From Deinococcus murrayi DSM 11303 (GTDB lineage: Bacteria > Deinococcota > Deinococci > Deinococcales > Deinococcaceae): DNA of 64,000 nt. The first letter of the stretch is position 1. Every line of letters begins with the position of its first letter. Both the position numbers and the translations under genes were made by a program. This document shows positions 47,870-57,143 of this stretch, in pieces. The stretch lies in assembly GCF_000482805.1 (NCBI RefSeq), contig NZ_KI519503.1, positions 34,620 through 98,619 of the forward strand, in the 5' to 3' direction. The notes beneath the pieces were generated by a model that saw only the letters and a list, made by a program, of their open reading frames with translations, was not told the origin of the DNA and ran no database searches.

Positions 47870-48979
47870 ATGGCGGAGCCAGTGCCCCCCACCCCCGACC
47901 TGCTCGCGCTGCCGGGGGTCGCGGCCCTGCTCAGCTTTTTGCGGGAGGCGGTCGCCGGGCCGCAGCCAGAGCGCGAACTCGTGGCCCGCTTGGCCCGGCT
48001 CACGGGGGGACGGGCCGAGATTCGGGCAAGTTGGGGGGACGTGGTGGCGGCGGCGGGCGCGGCGGCAGGGCCAGAGGTCACCCGCCGACTGAGCTACGGG
48101 GACGCGAGCGGCGAGCGGCATGTCGGCAGCCTGACCCTGGCGGTGCCTCCAGCGTGGGCCGCGCTGGTGCCCGTGGCGGCGGAATACGCCTTGCTCGCCC
48201 GCTTGCAGGCGGCAGCGGCAGGAGCCGCACGGCGGCGGGTGGGGGAGAGGGTGCTCGACGCGCTGCTTTCCGGCACCGTGCCCGAAGCTCACTGGCCCGA
48301 TACCGAACCCGTCGCCGTGGCGGTCGCGGCCTTGGCCCGCCCCCCCGCACCCGGCTCCGCCGCTCGCACTGCCCATGCCCACGCCCTCGACGTGCTCGCA
48401 GCGGTGGGGGAGGGGTACTTTCTGGAGCGCGGCCTGACCGCCCACTCCACCGTGCGCGGAGACCGGGCGGTGTGGTTGTGGCCTGCCCATGACCTGGCGC
48501 GGGAGGCGCGGGACCTGCACGCTGCCCTGCTCGCGAGCACCGCGCAGGATGTGCGCCTCGGCGTCAGCGCTGTGCATCCTGGCCCCCGGCACGCCCGCAC
48601 CGCCGAGGGCGAGGCGCGGCACGCCCTGGCCGCGACCCGGCAGGCGCGGGGCATGACGACCTATCACGCGATGGACCCCCTCTATGCCCTGCTCGCGGAC
48701 GGCTCCCTCGCCCTGCTGCGGGGGCAGGTGCGGTCGCGCCTCGCCGCGCTGGAAGACGGGGGCCGCACCGAGGCCACCCTGCGGGCCTACCTCGCCCATA
48801 CCGGGCCGCTGCCTGACCTCGCGGCGCGGCTGCACGTGCACGTCAACACCCTGCGCTACCGCCTGCGCCGCGCCGAGGAAGTGCTGGGGGGCAGCCTGCG
48901 TGACCCCTCGCTCCTCGCCCGGCTCTACCTCGCCTTTGAGGCCGAAGAGAGTGACCCCACAGCCGCTGCAGATGGCTAG
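47870..48979 (+). CDS. PucR/CdaR-type transcriptional regulator
   Basis: 369-residue regulator. The C-terminal helix-turn-helix (LAARLHVHVNTLRYRLRRAEEVLG at about 317-340) is the PucR/CdaR-type domain. The middle (about 100-250) resembles a degenerate GGDEF-like domain common in this family. The first 100 residues may sense a ligand. It diverges from the hpa operon and is the best candidate for its control. A short inverted repeat overlaps its own -10 box. Confidence 0.85.
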   Translation: MAEPVPPTPDLLALPGVAALLSFLREAVAGPQPERELVARLARLTGGRAEIRASWGDVVAAAGAAAGPEVTRRLSYGDASGERHVGSLTLAVPPAWAALVPVAAEYALLARLQAAAAGAARRRVGERVLDALLSGTVPEAHWPDTEPVAVAVAALARPPAPGSAARTAHAHALDVLAAVGEGYFLERGLTAHSTVRGDRAVWLWPAHDLAREARDLHAALLASTAQDVRLGVSAVHPGPRHARTAEGEARHALAATRQARGMTTYHAMDPLYALLADGSLALLRGQVRSRLAALEDGGRTEATLRAYLAHTGPLPDLAARLHVHVNTLRYRLRRAEEVLGGSLRDPSLLARLYLAFEAEESDPTAAADG

Positions 48980-49179
48980 GGCAGGTGCCGGGCCGCGCTG
49001 CGTCCCAGTGGCCGAGCATGCTGGACAAACCCGCCGTGAGGAGCGTTCCGCCGCCCCCAGCAGGATTCGAGAGGGGGAGCTAGGGGCCGCTCCCTTCTGT
49101 TAAGCTTCATGAACCAAGCCTCAGCTCAGCTGCCGTCCGTTCCCCGCGGGCGGTCCGTTCCCCACCGTGGAGGTTTTTC

Positions 49180-50331
49180 ATGAAGCACCTGCGCCCCGCC
49201 CGCCTGCTCGTGACCGCTCTGCTGCTGACCTCCTCCCTCGCTGCCGCCGAGATTCGGGTGGGAGTGGTCGTTTCGGCCACTGGGCCGGCGGCGAGCCTAG
49301 GGATTCCGGAGAGAAACACCGTTTCCCTGCTGCCGCAGACCATCGGCGGGCAACGAGTGACCTACACGGTCCTCGACGACGCTTCGGATACGACTGCCGC
49401 CGTGACGGCCACCCGCAAGCTGATTCAGGAAAGCAAGGTGGACGTGATTATCGGCACGACGACCACCCCGGCCAGCCTCGCCATGATTGACGTGGTGGCG
49501 GAAGCGCAGGTGCCCATGATTAGCCTCGCTGCCGCAGAAGCGATTATCAAACCGGTGGATGCTCGGCGGCGCTGGGTGTTCAAGACCCCGCAGACCGACG
49601 CGATTATGGCGAACGCGATTGTCGCGCACATGGCGCAAAACCGGGTGAAGACGGTGGGCTACATCGGCTTCAACGACGCTTACGGCGAAGGCTGGCTGAA
49701 TGAGCTTCAGCGGGCGGCGGCAGCCCGCAACATCCGAGTGGTCGCGGTTGAGAAGTACAACCGCGCCGACACCAGCGTGACCGGACAGATTCTCAAGATT
49801 GTGGCGGCCCGGCCCGACGCGGTGCTCATCGGGGCCTCCGGGGTGCCCGCCGTGTTGCCGCAAAAGACCCTGAATGACCGCGGCTACGCGGGCCAGGTGT
49901 ACCACACCCACGGGGTCGCCAATGCCGACTTCCTGCGGGTGGGCGGCAAAGATGTGGAGGGCGCGATTCTGCCCGCCGGACCGGTGCTCGTGGCCGAGCA
50001 GTTGCCCGCGACCAACCCCACCCGCCGAGTTGGGCTGGCCTACACCGAGGCCTACGAGCGGCGCTTTGGCCAGGGCACCGTGAGCACCTTTGGAGCGCAT
50101 ATGTGGGACGCGGGCCTCATCCTGCAAAAGGCGATTCCGGCCGCCCTGAAAAAGGCCAAGCCCGGTACCCCGCAGTTTCGCTCGGCGCTGCGCGACGCCA
50201 TCGAGGGCACCCGCAACGTGATAGGCGCGCACGGCATCTTCAACATGAGCGCGACCGACCACCTCGGCCTCGACGCCCGCAGCCGCGTGATGGTGCAGGT
50301 CGTCAACGGCACCTGGAAGATGCTCAGGTAA
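49180..50331 (+). CDS. Liv-type ABC transporter substrate-binding protein
   Basis: 383-residue periplasmic binding protein with signal peptide (about 1-22) and a class I fold: IRVGVVVSATGPAASLGIPERNTV, VDVIIGTTTTPASLAMIDV, VGYIGFNDAYGEGWLNEL, GAHMWDAGLIL. It lies upstream of phenylacetate-CoA ligase and near the hpa genes, so aromatic acids are likelier ligands than branched-chain amino acids. The LivH/LivMG/LivF set at 32.6-36.2 kb lacks a binding protein and may be its partner. GGAGG precedes the ATG. Confidence 0.9.
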   Translation: MKHLRPARLLVTALLLTSSLAAAEIRVGVVVSATGPAASLGIPERNTVSLLPQTIGGQRVTYTVLDDASDTTAAVTATRKLIQESKVDVIIGTTTTPASLAMIDVVAEAQVPMISLAAAEAIIKPVDARRRWVFKTPQTDAIMANAIVAHMAQNRVKTVGYIGFNDAYGEGWLNELQRAAAARNIRVVAVEKYNRADTSVTGQILKIVAARPDAVLIGASGVPAVLPQKTLNDRGYAGQVYHTHGVANADFLRVGGKDVEGAILPAGPVLVAEQLPATNPTRRVGLAYTEAYERRFGQGTVSTFGAHMWDAGLILQKAIPAALKKAKPGTPQFRSALRDAIEGTRNVIGAHGIFNMSATDHLGLDARSRVMVQVVNGTWKMLR

Positions 50332-50430
50332 GCCAGAAGTCAGCCAGGAAAGTTGGCGCGAGCAGGGGCCGGTGCCCGGAGCCTGGCCCCCGCTCTCCCC
50401 GCTGACATTCTCACTTCTCCCGGAGGTCCG

Positions 50431-51726
50431 ATGTTCCAACCCGACCGTGAGGCCATGCCCCTCCCCGAACTCCGCGCCCTGCAACTCGCCCGCCTTCAAG
50501 AGACCGCTGCCCGGCAGTACGAACGGGTGCCCGCCCACCACGCCCGCTTTGAGGCGGCGGGGGTCACCCCGGACGACCTGCGCTCCTTGGAGGACCTCAC
50601 CCGTTTTCCGTTCACGCGCAAGAGCGACCTGCGCGACCACTACCCCCTAGGCCTGAGCGCCGTGCCCCGCCACGAGCTGCGCCGCCTGCACGCCAGCAGT
50701 GGCACGACCGGCAAGCCCACCGTGGTCGCCTACGACGAGAATGACCTCGCCGTCTTTGCCGAGGTCGTCGCCCGCTCGCTGTACGCGGCGGGGGCGCGGC
50801 CCGGCATGACCTTTCACAACGCCTACGGCTACGGCCTCTTTACCGGGGGGCTGGGGCTGCACGGGGGGGCCGAGCGGCTAGGTTTGTGTACTGTGCCCGT
50901 GTCGGGCGGGAGCACCGAGCGGCAGGTCAGCCTCATCCTCGATCTCGAACCTGCAGTGATTGCCTGCACGCCGAGCTACGCCCTGGTGCTGGCCGACGAG
51001 TTTGCCCGCCGGGGGGTGGGGCCGGAAGACACCGCCCTGCGCTACGCGGTGCTGGGGGCCGAACCCTGGACCGAAAAGACCCGCCGCGAGGTGGAGGCCC
51101 GATTGGGCGTTACAGCGACCAACATCTACGGCCTGTCCGAAATCATCGGCCCCGGCGTCGCCAACGAGGACGCGACCGAGCAGCGCGGCAGCTACCTGTG
51201 GGAGGACCACTTCTATCCCGAAATCGTGGACCCCGAAACGGGGGAAGTCCTCCCCGACGGCGAGTGGGGCGTGCTGGTGCTCTCCTCGGTCAGCCGCACC
51301 GCTCTGCCCATGCTGCGTTACTGGACGGGCGACATCACCCGCCTCTTGCCCGAAGCGGACGAACCCAACCGCACCGGGCGCACCCTGCGCCGCATGGACG
51401 CCATTCGGGGCCGCGCGGACGACCTGATTATCCTGCGGGGGGTCAACGTGTACCCCACCCAACTGGAGGCCGTGCTTGTCAGCCTGGGCCAGGTCAGCCC
51501 CCACTACCACGTGATTCTGACCCGCAGCGGCACCCGTGACGAGTTGCTGCTGCGGGTCGAAGCTGAAGAAGAGAGCGCCGCCCTGCGGCACGAGATTGAG
51601 CGCTTGGTCAAGGTGCAAGTTGGCGTGACCGTGCGCTGCGAGCTGTGCGTGCCCGGCTCTTTGCCCCGCAGCGAGGGCGGCAAACTGCGGCGGGTGACAG
51701 ACCTGCGGGGGGAAGCCGCCCTGTAG
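50431..51726 (+). CDS. paaK: Phenylacetate-CoA ligase
   Basis: 431-residue adenylate-forming ligase that converts phenylacetate, ATP and CoA to phenylacetyl-CoA. Motifs: LHASSGTTGKPTVVAYDEND (P-loop), AEPWTEKTRREVEARLG, NIYGLSEIIGPGVA, YWTGDITRLL and RRMDAIRGRADDLIILRGVNVYPTQLE. The length is typical. The ATG at 50431 has CGGAGG upstream. A strong terminator follows. The downstream paa ring-oxygenase genes are not in the window. Confidence 0.93.
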   Translation: MFQPDREAMPLPELRALQLARLQETAARQYERVPAHHARFEAAGVTPDDLRSLEDLTRFPFTRKSDLRDHYPLGLSAVPRHELRRLHASSGTTGKPTVVAYDENDLAVFAEVVARSLYAAGARPGMTFHNAYGYGLFTGGLGLHGGAERLGLCTVPVSGGSTERQVSLILDLEPAVIACTPSYALVLADEFARRGVGPEDTALRYAVLGAEPWTEKTRREVEARLGVTATNIYGLSEIIGPGVANEDATEQRGSYLWEDHFYPEIVDPETGEVLPDGEWGVLVLSSVSRTALPMLRYWTGDITRLLPEADEPNRTGRTLRRMDAIRGRADDLIILRGVNVYPTQLEAVLVSLGQVSPHYHVILTRSGTRDELLLRVEAEEESAALRHEIERLVKVQVGVTVRCELCVPGSLPRSEGGKLRRVTDLRGEAAL

Positions 51727-51734
51727 CCCCGGCA

Positions 51735-51781
51735 GACGGGAAGCCGCCCCCGCTCACGCTGACAGGGGGCGGCTTCCCGTC
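51735..51781. terminator. Strong hairpin between convergent genes
   Basis: A 17-bp perfect stem (51735-51751 with 51765-51781) encloses a 13-nt loop. It lies between paaK and the convergent lipoprotein gene and probably ends transcription from both sides, although no T-run follows. Confidence 0.75.
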
Positions 51782-51804
51782 CGGCCTTCACCGAGGAGCG
51801 GGCC

Positions 51805-53064
51805 TCAGCGCACCTCGTACCACTGGGCGGTGAGGGGGGGCAGGCTGCCGCTGACCGCTCCGGCCTTGAGGCTGAGGCTCTTGGGCCGCCCCGCAAAGAG
51901 GGGGGTGAGGGTGCTGGCCCCGCCGGGCACCCGGATGCTCACGGTCTGGCGCTGGGTTTCGTTGAGGCTCAGGACCTGGAGGTACCGGCGGCCCTCATGG
52001 CTCCAAAGGGTGGCGCGGGCTTCCCCCAGGTTGCCGGTCAGGGCCAGCGTCTGGCGCTCGCCGTTCAGCAACACGGGCGCGAGCAGCTTAATCTCGGCGG
52101 CGAGCGTCCTCAGTTCGGTGCGCAGCCCCGTGTGGGTCGAGAGGTCGTTGGTGGGGTCGAGGTAGGTGTAGTACAAGATGCCCTTGACGCCCGCGCCAAG
52201 GGCCTGGTTGGTCATCGAGTTCAGCTCGGTGGCGGTGGGGTAGCGCCCGCCCGGCCAGCGGAAGCTTTGGAGGTTGGCAACCGGCAGGGTGCCCGTGCGG
52301 GCCGCCTCGGCGACCAGCCGCTGCATGACCGGGTACACCACCGCGAGCGAGTCGCCGTAGCCTTCCGGGCCGACCGGATAGGACTGGTTGCCCACCGCGT
52401 CGGCCCGCCCAAAAAACTCCGGATGGCTGTTGGTGAAGGAAATCGCCATGCTGGTGTAGGTGAGGTGGTGGGGGTCGAGGGCCTTGACCTCGCGGTGCCG
52501 CCGCTCCAGCTCCTGGGGGGTGATGCGGGTGTTGCAGTCGTCCGCAATCATCCAGCCCAGGGTGGCGGGATGGGTCTTGAAGGCCTGGATGGACGCCTCG
52601 CCGAAGTCCTCGACCAGGAGCTTCATGCCCCGCCCCTGCGCCGCGTCGAGCAGCTTTCCGAACTCTGCAATGTCCGCTTCAGGGTCAAACATCGTCACGT
52701 TCATGGTGTTGAAGCCCAGGTCAGCGACCGCATGCAGGTCACGCAAGCGCTTTTGCACCCGCACGCTTTTCTCGGCCGCCCACGACACGTGATAAAAGCC
52801 CAGCGGGAAAAGCGGTGCCCCGCCCACGAGCAGCGTGCCGTCGGGCCGTACGCTCGCCGCGCCCAGCGGCGCAGGGTTCAAGCTGAGGGCTTCGAGGGCG
52901 GCCCTGGCGGGGGCGCTTTCCTGCTCGGTGGCAACTTCTGCGGCGGGTCCGGACTGGGCGGCGGTGTCCGGCGGCGCGGGCAGCGTCATCTTGGTGGGCG
53001 AGGGGGCCGAGCAGGCCGCAAGAAACAGGGTCAGAGCGCAGGCGAGGGGAGCGAGTTTGTGCAT
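51805..53064 (-). CDS. Glycosidase-like lipoprotein (paralogue B), c-di-GMP-controlled
   Basis: 419-residue secreted lipoprotein (lipobox LAAC near residue 18) and paralogue of the protein at 15414-16607. Shared motifs are PLGFYHVSWA, HPATLGWMIADDCN, GNQSYPVG, VANLQSF, GVKGILYYTYLDP and LNGERQ. A TIM-barrel glycoside-hydrolase fold is likely. The mRNA leader contains a cyclic-di-GMP-I riboswitch whose last stem adjoins the ribosome binding site GAAGGAAG, linking expression to the biofilm/motility signal. Confidence 0.75.
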   Translation of the reverse strand: MHKLAPLACALTLFLAACSAPSPTKMTLPAPPDTAAQSGPAAEVATEQESAPARAALEALSLNPAPLGAASVRPDGTLLVGGAPLFPLGFYHVSWAAEKSVRVQKRLRDLHAVADLGFNTMNVTMFDPEADIAEFGKLLDAAQGRGMKLLVEDFGEASIQAFKTHPATLGWMIADDCNTRITPQELERRHREVKALDPHHLTYTSMAISFTNSHPEFFGRADAVGNQSYPVGPEGYGDSLAVVYPVMQRLVAEAARTGTLPVANLQSFRWPGGRYPTATELNSMTNQALGAGVKGILYYTYLDPTNDLSTHTGLRTELRTLAAEIKLLAPVLLNGERQTLALTGNLGEARATLWSHEGRRYLQVLSLNETQRQTVSIRVPGGASTLTPLFAGRPKSLSLKAGAVSGSLPPLTAQWYEVR

Positions 53065-53075
53065 GTTCTTCCTTC

Positions 53076-53147
53076 GGTGGCTCGGCTGACTTCGTCACAG
53101 AAGTCCCGTGGCTTTGCGTCCCTCCCTCACGGGAGGTTTGCCTTTGT
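53076..53147 (-). promoter_or_regulatory. Cyclic-di-GMP-I (GEMM-I) riboswitch
   Basis: Read on the minus strand: GGCAAACC, a TCCC-GTGA-GGGA hairpin with GNRA loop, the invariant GGGACGCAAAGCCACGGG, a GACTTC/GAAGTC hairpin, then CAGCCGAGCC closing the outer stem. All conserved blocks of the GEMM-I family appear in order. The element ends about 4 nt before the Shine-Dalgarno sequence of the downstream lipoprotein gene, so translational control is likely. Confidence 0.9.
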
Positions 53148-53312
53148 CGAGAAGACGGGAGGAAAAGGAGGAGACGGGCGCTGAGGGGATTGACCGGTGA
53201 AGCTCCGATGTCCCTCAGCTCAAGACCAGCTTAAGAAAACCCTCTAACAAAATCGGCACAGCTGTCCCTTCCCGCTGCGGGGAAGTTCACAGTGGGCCGA
53301 TTGTGGCGGCCC

Positions 53313-54602
53313 TCAGCGAGCGCCGAAGCCCGTCAGCACGGTCAGAATGGTCTTCCAGAGGATGAGCAGGTCAAGTTGCGGCGAGAGGTGCTTGACGTAG
53401 TAAAAGTCGTATTGCAGCTTCTCGTGCAACTCGTCCATGCTGCCGGTGTAGCCCTGAGTGACCTGTGCCCAGCCGGTGATGCCGGGCCGCACCCAGTGCC
53501 GGGTGGCGTACAGCGGAATGCTCTCTTCGAGGTCGGCGGCAAAGGCGAACTGCTCTGGCCGGGGACCGATGATGCTCATCTCGCCGCGCAGCACGTTGTA
53601 AAACTGCGGCAACTCGTCGAGCCGGAACTTGCGCAGGAAAGCCCCGCCGGGAAGGATGCGGGCATCTCCTCGCTGGGCGAAGGCCGCGCCGCGCCGCTCG
53701 GAGTCGCGGGTCATCGTGCGGAACTTGACCAGCCGGAAGGGCCGCCCCCCCAGGCCGATGCGCTCTTGCCAAAACAGCACGGGCCGCCCGTCCCCCACCA
53801 GCACGACGAGGGCCACCGCACCCATCAGCGGGAGCAGCACGGGCAGCAGCAACAGGGTGAGGGCGACGTCCAGCCCCCGCTTGAGCGGCAGGTAGCCCGA
53901 CTGGAAGCGTTCGGTATCCAGCCAGTCACGCTCGACGAGGTCGAGCGATACCCGCCCGGTAAGCACCTCAGCGAGCATTTCCCGCGAGTAAAGCGGCATC
54001 CCGATGACGCGGGCATGATGCAGGAGCCGGGCGTGCTCGGCGGGGACCTGCCCGCCGCGGTGCCCCACAACCAACCCGTCGAGGCCGCGCAGCACGTCGG
54101 GTTCGTGCGGGGCCAAAGGAAGGTATTCCAGTTGGGGGTGGGGGGGCGGCGGGGGCACACCGGGGGTGCTGAGCAGTCCCAGCCGCCGCGGGGGAAGGCG
54201 GCCCTGGCCTATCAGCGCCAGCGCCGCGAGTGCCCCCCACAGCGCCAGCGCTGGCAGCGCGGCCCGCAGGACCTCGGTCCAGCCCAGCGCCAGCCCTGTC
54301 GCCCCCAGGATGCTTGCCCCCCACAGCGGCGGGGCGAGCACGGGCCAATGGGACGGCAGGGGAGAGGGCCGCCCCCCGGCCTCCCGCCCCAGCCGCAGGG
54401 CGAGCGCGGCGGCAATCAGCCACAGCCACAGCGCCGAGCGGACCTGCTCGGCGGGGAGGTCCCGCCCCACCAGCCCCGCCCACAGCAGCCCCCCGCCCAG
54501 GACTGGGGCGGCGTACCGCAGGAACCGCAGCATTCGCAGCCGAGCACGGGGCGTCACTGTGGCGCGGGAGCGGCCAGGAGTGAGGGGACGAGAAGCCTGC
54601 AT
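53313..54602 (-). CDS. Polyprenyl-phosphate sugar-1-phosphate transferase (WbaP/WcaJ-like)
   Basis: 429-residue initiating transferase. Several N-terminal hydrophobic segments (about 24-135) precede a cytoplasmic middle region. The membrane hairpin at about 245-270 is followed by the catalytic domain: GDGRPVLFWQERIGLGGRPFRLVKFRTM, RKFRLDELPQFYNVLRGEMSIIGPRPE and VRPGITGWAQV. It would load the first sugar phosphate on undecaprenyl phosphate for the polymer made by the 18-24 kb genes. An internal ATG at 54533 is an alternative start. Confidence 0.92.
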   Translation of the reverse strand: MQASRPLTPGRSRATVTPRARLRMLRFLRYAAPVLGGGLLWAGLVGRDLPAEQVRSALWLWLIAAALALRLGREAGGRPSPLPSHWPVLAPPLWGASILGATGLALGWTEVLRAALPALALWGALAALALIGQGRLPPRRLGLLSTPGVPPPPPHPQLEYLPLAPHEPDVLRGLDGLVVGHRGGQVPAEHARLLHHARVIGMPLYSREMLAEVLTGRVSLDLVERDWLDTERFQSGYLPLKRGLDVALTLLLLPVLLPLMGAVALVVLVGDGRPVLFWQERIGLGGRPFRLVKFRTMTRDSERRGAAFAQRGDARILPGGAFLRKFRLDELPQFYNVLRGEMSIIGPRPEQFAFAADLEESIPLYATRHWVRPGITGWAQVTQGYTGSMDELHEKLQYDFYYVKHLSPQLDLLILWKTILTVLTGFGAR

Positions 54603-54653
54603 CTCGGCGTCACCCTAGCGGATGTCGGGGACCCTGTGGCCAAGCATAGGGGC

Positions 54654-55700
54654 TTAGGTCCCGGCAAGGGCCGCTCCCCCCGCCAGCCGCTCCCCCCGCA
54701 CCGCTTCCCAGGCGAGGGCAGAGGCCAGGGCTTCGGCGGTGGTGTGGCGGGGTTCCCAGCCCAGCCAGCGCCGCGCGCGGGAGATGTCGGCGTAGGCTCC
54801 GGCGCTGTCGCCGGGGCGGCGCGGTCCCTCGCGCACGGTGAGGGGCGTGGGCGACACCTCCTGAAAGGCCGTCACCAGCTCGCGCACCGTGACCCCCCGT
54901 CCAGTGCCCACGTTGATGGGAAGAAAGCCGCTCGCCCCCTGCTCCTCTGCTGCGGCCCGCTCGAACGCCCGCTCAAACCCCTCCAGGGCCGCCACATGCG
55001 CCAGCGCCAGGTCCCAGACATGTACGTAGTCGCGCAGGCCCGTGCCGTCACGGGTGGGATAGTCGGTGCCCGTGATTTCAAAGGCCACCTGCCGCCCCTG
55101 CGAGGCCGCGACGAGCCGCCCCAGCACGTGCGACGGCTCGGCAAGGTGCGGCCCGCTGCGGAGCTGGGGGTCAGCGCCCAGCGGGTTGAAATACCGCAGC
55201 GCCACCCCCCGCAGCGCGCTGCCGGGAGCCGCGCACAGGTCCTCCAGCATCTCCTCGGTCATGCGCTTGGAGCGGGCATAGGGACTCAGGGGCCGCAGCG
55301 GGCTGTCTTCGGTGACCCGGAAATCGGGTGGTGAGTCGTAGAGGCTCGCGCTGGAGCTGAAAATCACCCGCGTCTGCCCCGCCTCCCGCAGGGTTTCGAA
55401 GAGGGTCAAGCTGGCCACCACATTCTGGCGGTAGTAGCGGGCCGGGTGCGCGACCGATTCAGGCACCACGATGAGCGCCGCGAAGTGCAGGGTGGCCGCG
55501 ATGTCGGGATGCTCGGCCAAGACGCGCCGCACCAGGGCCGCGTCTCCCACGTCACCCCGGTAGAAGGTGCGGCCCCGCGTGAAGGCCTCCGGCCCAGTCA
55601 CCAGCGAGTCGAGCACAACCGGAACGTGCCCCGCGTCCTCCAGGGCCGAGCAGACCGTGCTGCCGATGTACCCGGCCCCGCCGGTCACCAGAACTTTCAT
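54654..55700 (-). CDS. galE: UDP-glucose 4-epimerase
   Basis: 348-residue short-chain dehydrogenase/epimerase with MKVLVTGGAGYIGSTVCSALEDAGH, FSSSASLYDSP (the usual YG of the serine loop is altered), the catalytic SPYARSKRMTEEML, RYFNPLGADP and DYVHVWDLALAHVAAL. It interconverts UDP-glucose and UDP-galactose for polysaccharide synthesis. TATGCT lies 6 nt before the ATG, so a leaderless mRNA is likely. The long frame upstream is an artefact of GC content. Confidence 0.92.
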   Translation of the reverse strand: MKVLVTGGAGYIGSTVCSALEDAGHVPVVLDSLVTGPEAFTRGRTFYRGDVGDAALVRRVLAEHPDIAATLHFAALIVVPESVAHPARYYRQNVVASLTLFETLREAGQTRVIFSSSASLYDSPPDFRVTEDSPLRPLSPYARSKRMTEEMLEDLCAAPGSALRGVALRYFNPLGADPQLRSGPHLAEPSHVLGRLVAASQGRQVAFEITGTDYPTRDGTGLRDYVHVWDLALAHVAALEGFERAFERAAAEEQGASGFLPINVGTGRGVTVRELVTAFQEVSPTPLTVREGPRRPGDSAGAYADISRARRWLGWEPRHTTAEALASALAWEAVRGERLAGGAALAGT

Positions 55701-55706
55701 GGGGGC

Positions 55707-55712
55707 AGCATA
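55707..55712 (-). promoter_or_regulatory. Leaderless -10 box of galE
   Basis: TATGCT (minus strand) ends 6 nt before the galE ATG. Confidence 0.6.
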
Positions 55713-55753
55713 GCCCCCAGGACCTGACAGCATTCTTGATGGCGCGGTGGCCT

Positions 55754-57115
55754 TTAGGCGGGGGGCCGCAGGAGCCTTCGGCTGCGCCGCAGGAAGCGCC
55801 CCAGCAGCAGCCCCGCCGCCGTGCTCAGGCCCGCCGTCAGCCCGAACCACAACCCCCGCGGCCCCAGCCCCAGCCCAAAGGCGAGGAGCGCTCCCACCCC
55901 CAGCCCCACCCCCCAGTAGGAGACGAGCGAAATCAGGAGGGGCACGCGGGTGTCTTGCAGGCCGCGCAGGGCCGCGTTCGCGGTGACCTGCACCCCGTCT
56001 ACCGTCTGAAAGAGGGCCGCGATGGCGAGGAGGCCCGCGCCCGTCGCCAGCAGCGCGGCATTGCTGGGGTCCCCGGCATCTACGAAGACGCCCAGCACGA
56101 GCCGGGGGGCGAGCAGTTCCAGCGCAGCAAAGGCGAGCATCACCCCCGCCGCCAGCCCGATGCCGGTCAGCCCGGCGCGGCGCACCCGGTCTGCCGCGCC
56201 GCCCCCCGCCGCTTGCGCGACCCGGATGCCGGTGGCCGTCGCCAGTCCCAGCGGCACCATAAAGACCGCCGTGATGACCTGGAGGGCCACGTTGTGCGCC
56301 GCGAGCGCTTCCTCGCCAAAGCGGGCCATCAGGAGCGAGGTGACGCCGAACATGCCCCCCTCGGCCCCCAGCGTCAGGCCGATGGGCCAGCCCAGGCGCA
56401 GGAGTGCCCCGACCTCGTTCCCCACCTTCCCCCCCGGCGGGGCGGGAAAGCGCCGCAGCGCAACGGGCAGCAGCGCCAGCGCGGTCGCCCAGGCGGTCAT
56501 GGCACTCGCGGCGGCGGCCCCTGGCAGCCCCAGCGCGGGGAGCGGCCCCCAGCCAAAGGCGAGGGCGGGACTCAGCAAGGCGACCAGTCCCACGCCCCCC
56601 AGCGCCGTGACGGTGACCACGCGGGGCTGCCCAGTCCCCTCCAGCGCCCCCCGCAGCGCCACAAAGGTGAGGACCGGGAGCATTCCCAGCGCGTAGAGCC
56701 GCAAGTAGCTCGCCGCGAGGTCTGCGCGTACGCCCGGCGGCGCGAAGGCCGGCAGCAGCGCCGCAATGCTCCACATCAGCGGCAGGGCGAGGGCCGTCAG
56801 CCCCAGCGCCAGCCGCAAGCCCCCGCGGAGGGCGAGGGCCACCCCCGCCGGGTCCCCGCGCCCGTGCGCCTGCGCCGCCCGCGGCCCCACCGCGAGCATC
56901 ACGCCGCTCAGAATCAGGAAGAGGAGGTAATAGACCGCGTTCGCATAGGCCGCCGCCGCGAGTTCGGCGGTGCCCAGCCGCCCAATGACCGCCGTCGAAA
57001 TCAGGGTGAGGGCATTGGCCGCAAACTGCGACATGATGACCGGCCCCGCCAGCCGCACGAGCGGGCCGAGTTCGCCCGTGCGAGAGCTGGCGGGGAGGGC
57101 CGGGTCAGAGGTCAC
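55754..57115 (-). CDS. MATE-family multidrug/Na+ exporter
   Basis: 453-residue transporter with about 12 hydrophobic segments and the twofold MATE repeat: AGPVIMSQFAANALTLISTAVIGRLG at the start and GWPIGLTLGAEGGMFGVTSLLMARFGEEALAAHNVALQV at the start of the second half. It probably exports cationic compounds. GTG at 57115 has TACACT 6 nt upstream, giving a leaderless start; the longer frame would include the MerR gene region and is rejected. Confidence 0.88.
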   Translation of the reverse strand: MTSDPALPASSRTGELGPLVRLAGPVIMSQFAANALTLISTAVIGRLGTAELAAAAYANAVYYLLFLILSGVMLAVGPRAAQAHGRGDPAGVALALRGGLRLALGLTALALPLMWSIAALLPAFAPPGVRADLAASYLRLYALGMLPVLTFVALRGALEGTGQPRVVTVTALGGVGLVALLSPALAFGWGPLPALGLPGAAAASAMTAWATALALLPVALRRFPAPPGGKVGNEVGALLRLGWPIGLTLGAEGGMFGVTSLLMARFGEEALAAHNVALQVITAVFMVPLGLATATGIRVAQAAGGGAADRVRRAGLTGIGLAAGVMLAFAALELLAPRLVLGVFVDAGDPSNAALLATGAGLLAIAALFQTVDGVQVTANAALRGLQDTRVPLLISLVSYWGVGLGVGALLAFGLGLGPRGLWFGLTAGLSTAAGLLLGRFLRRSRRLLRPPA

Positions 57116-57121
57116 CGGGAG

Positions 57122-57127
57122 AGTGTA
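57122..57127 (-). promoter_or_regulatory. Leaderless -10 box of the MATE gene
   Basis: TACACT (minus strand) ends 6 nt before the GTG at 57115. Confidence 0.6.
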
Positions 57128-57143
57128 GGGCAACCCGCCGCGT

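Noticed and set aside
54654..56774. 706-residue frame extending galE upstream
   Set aside because: The upstream part is antisense-like shadow of the MATE gene; galE starts at its Rossmann motif with a proper -10 box.
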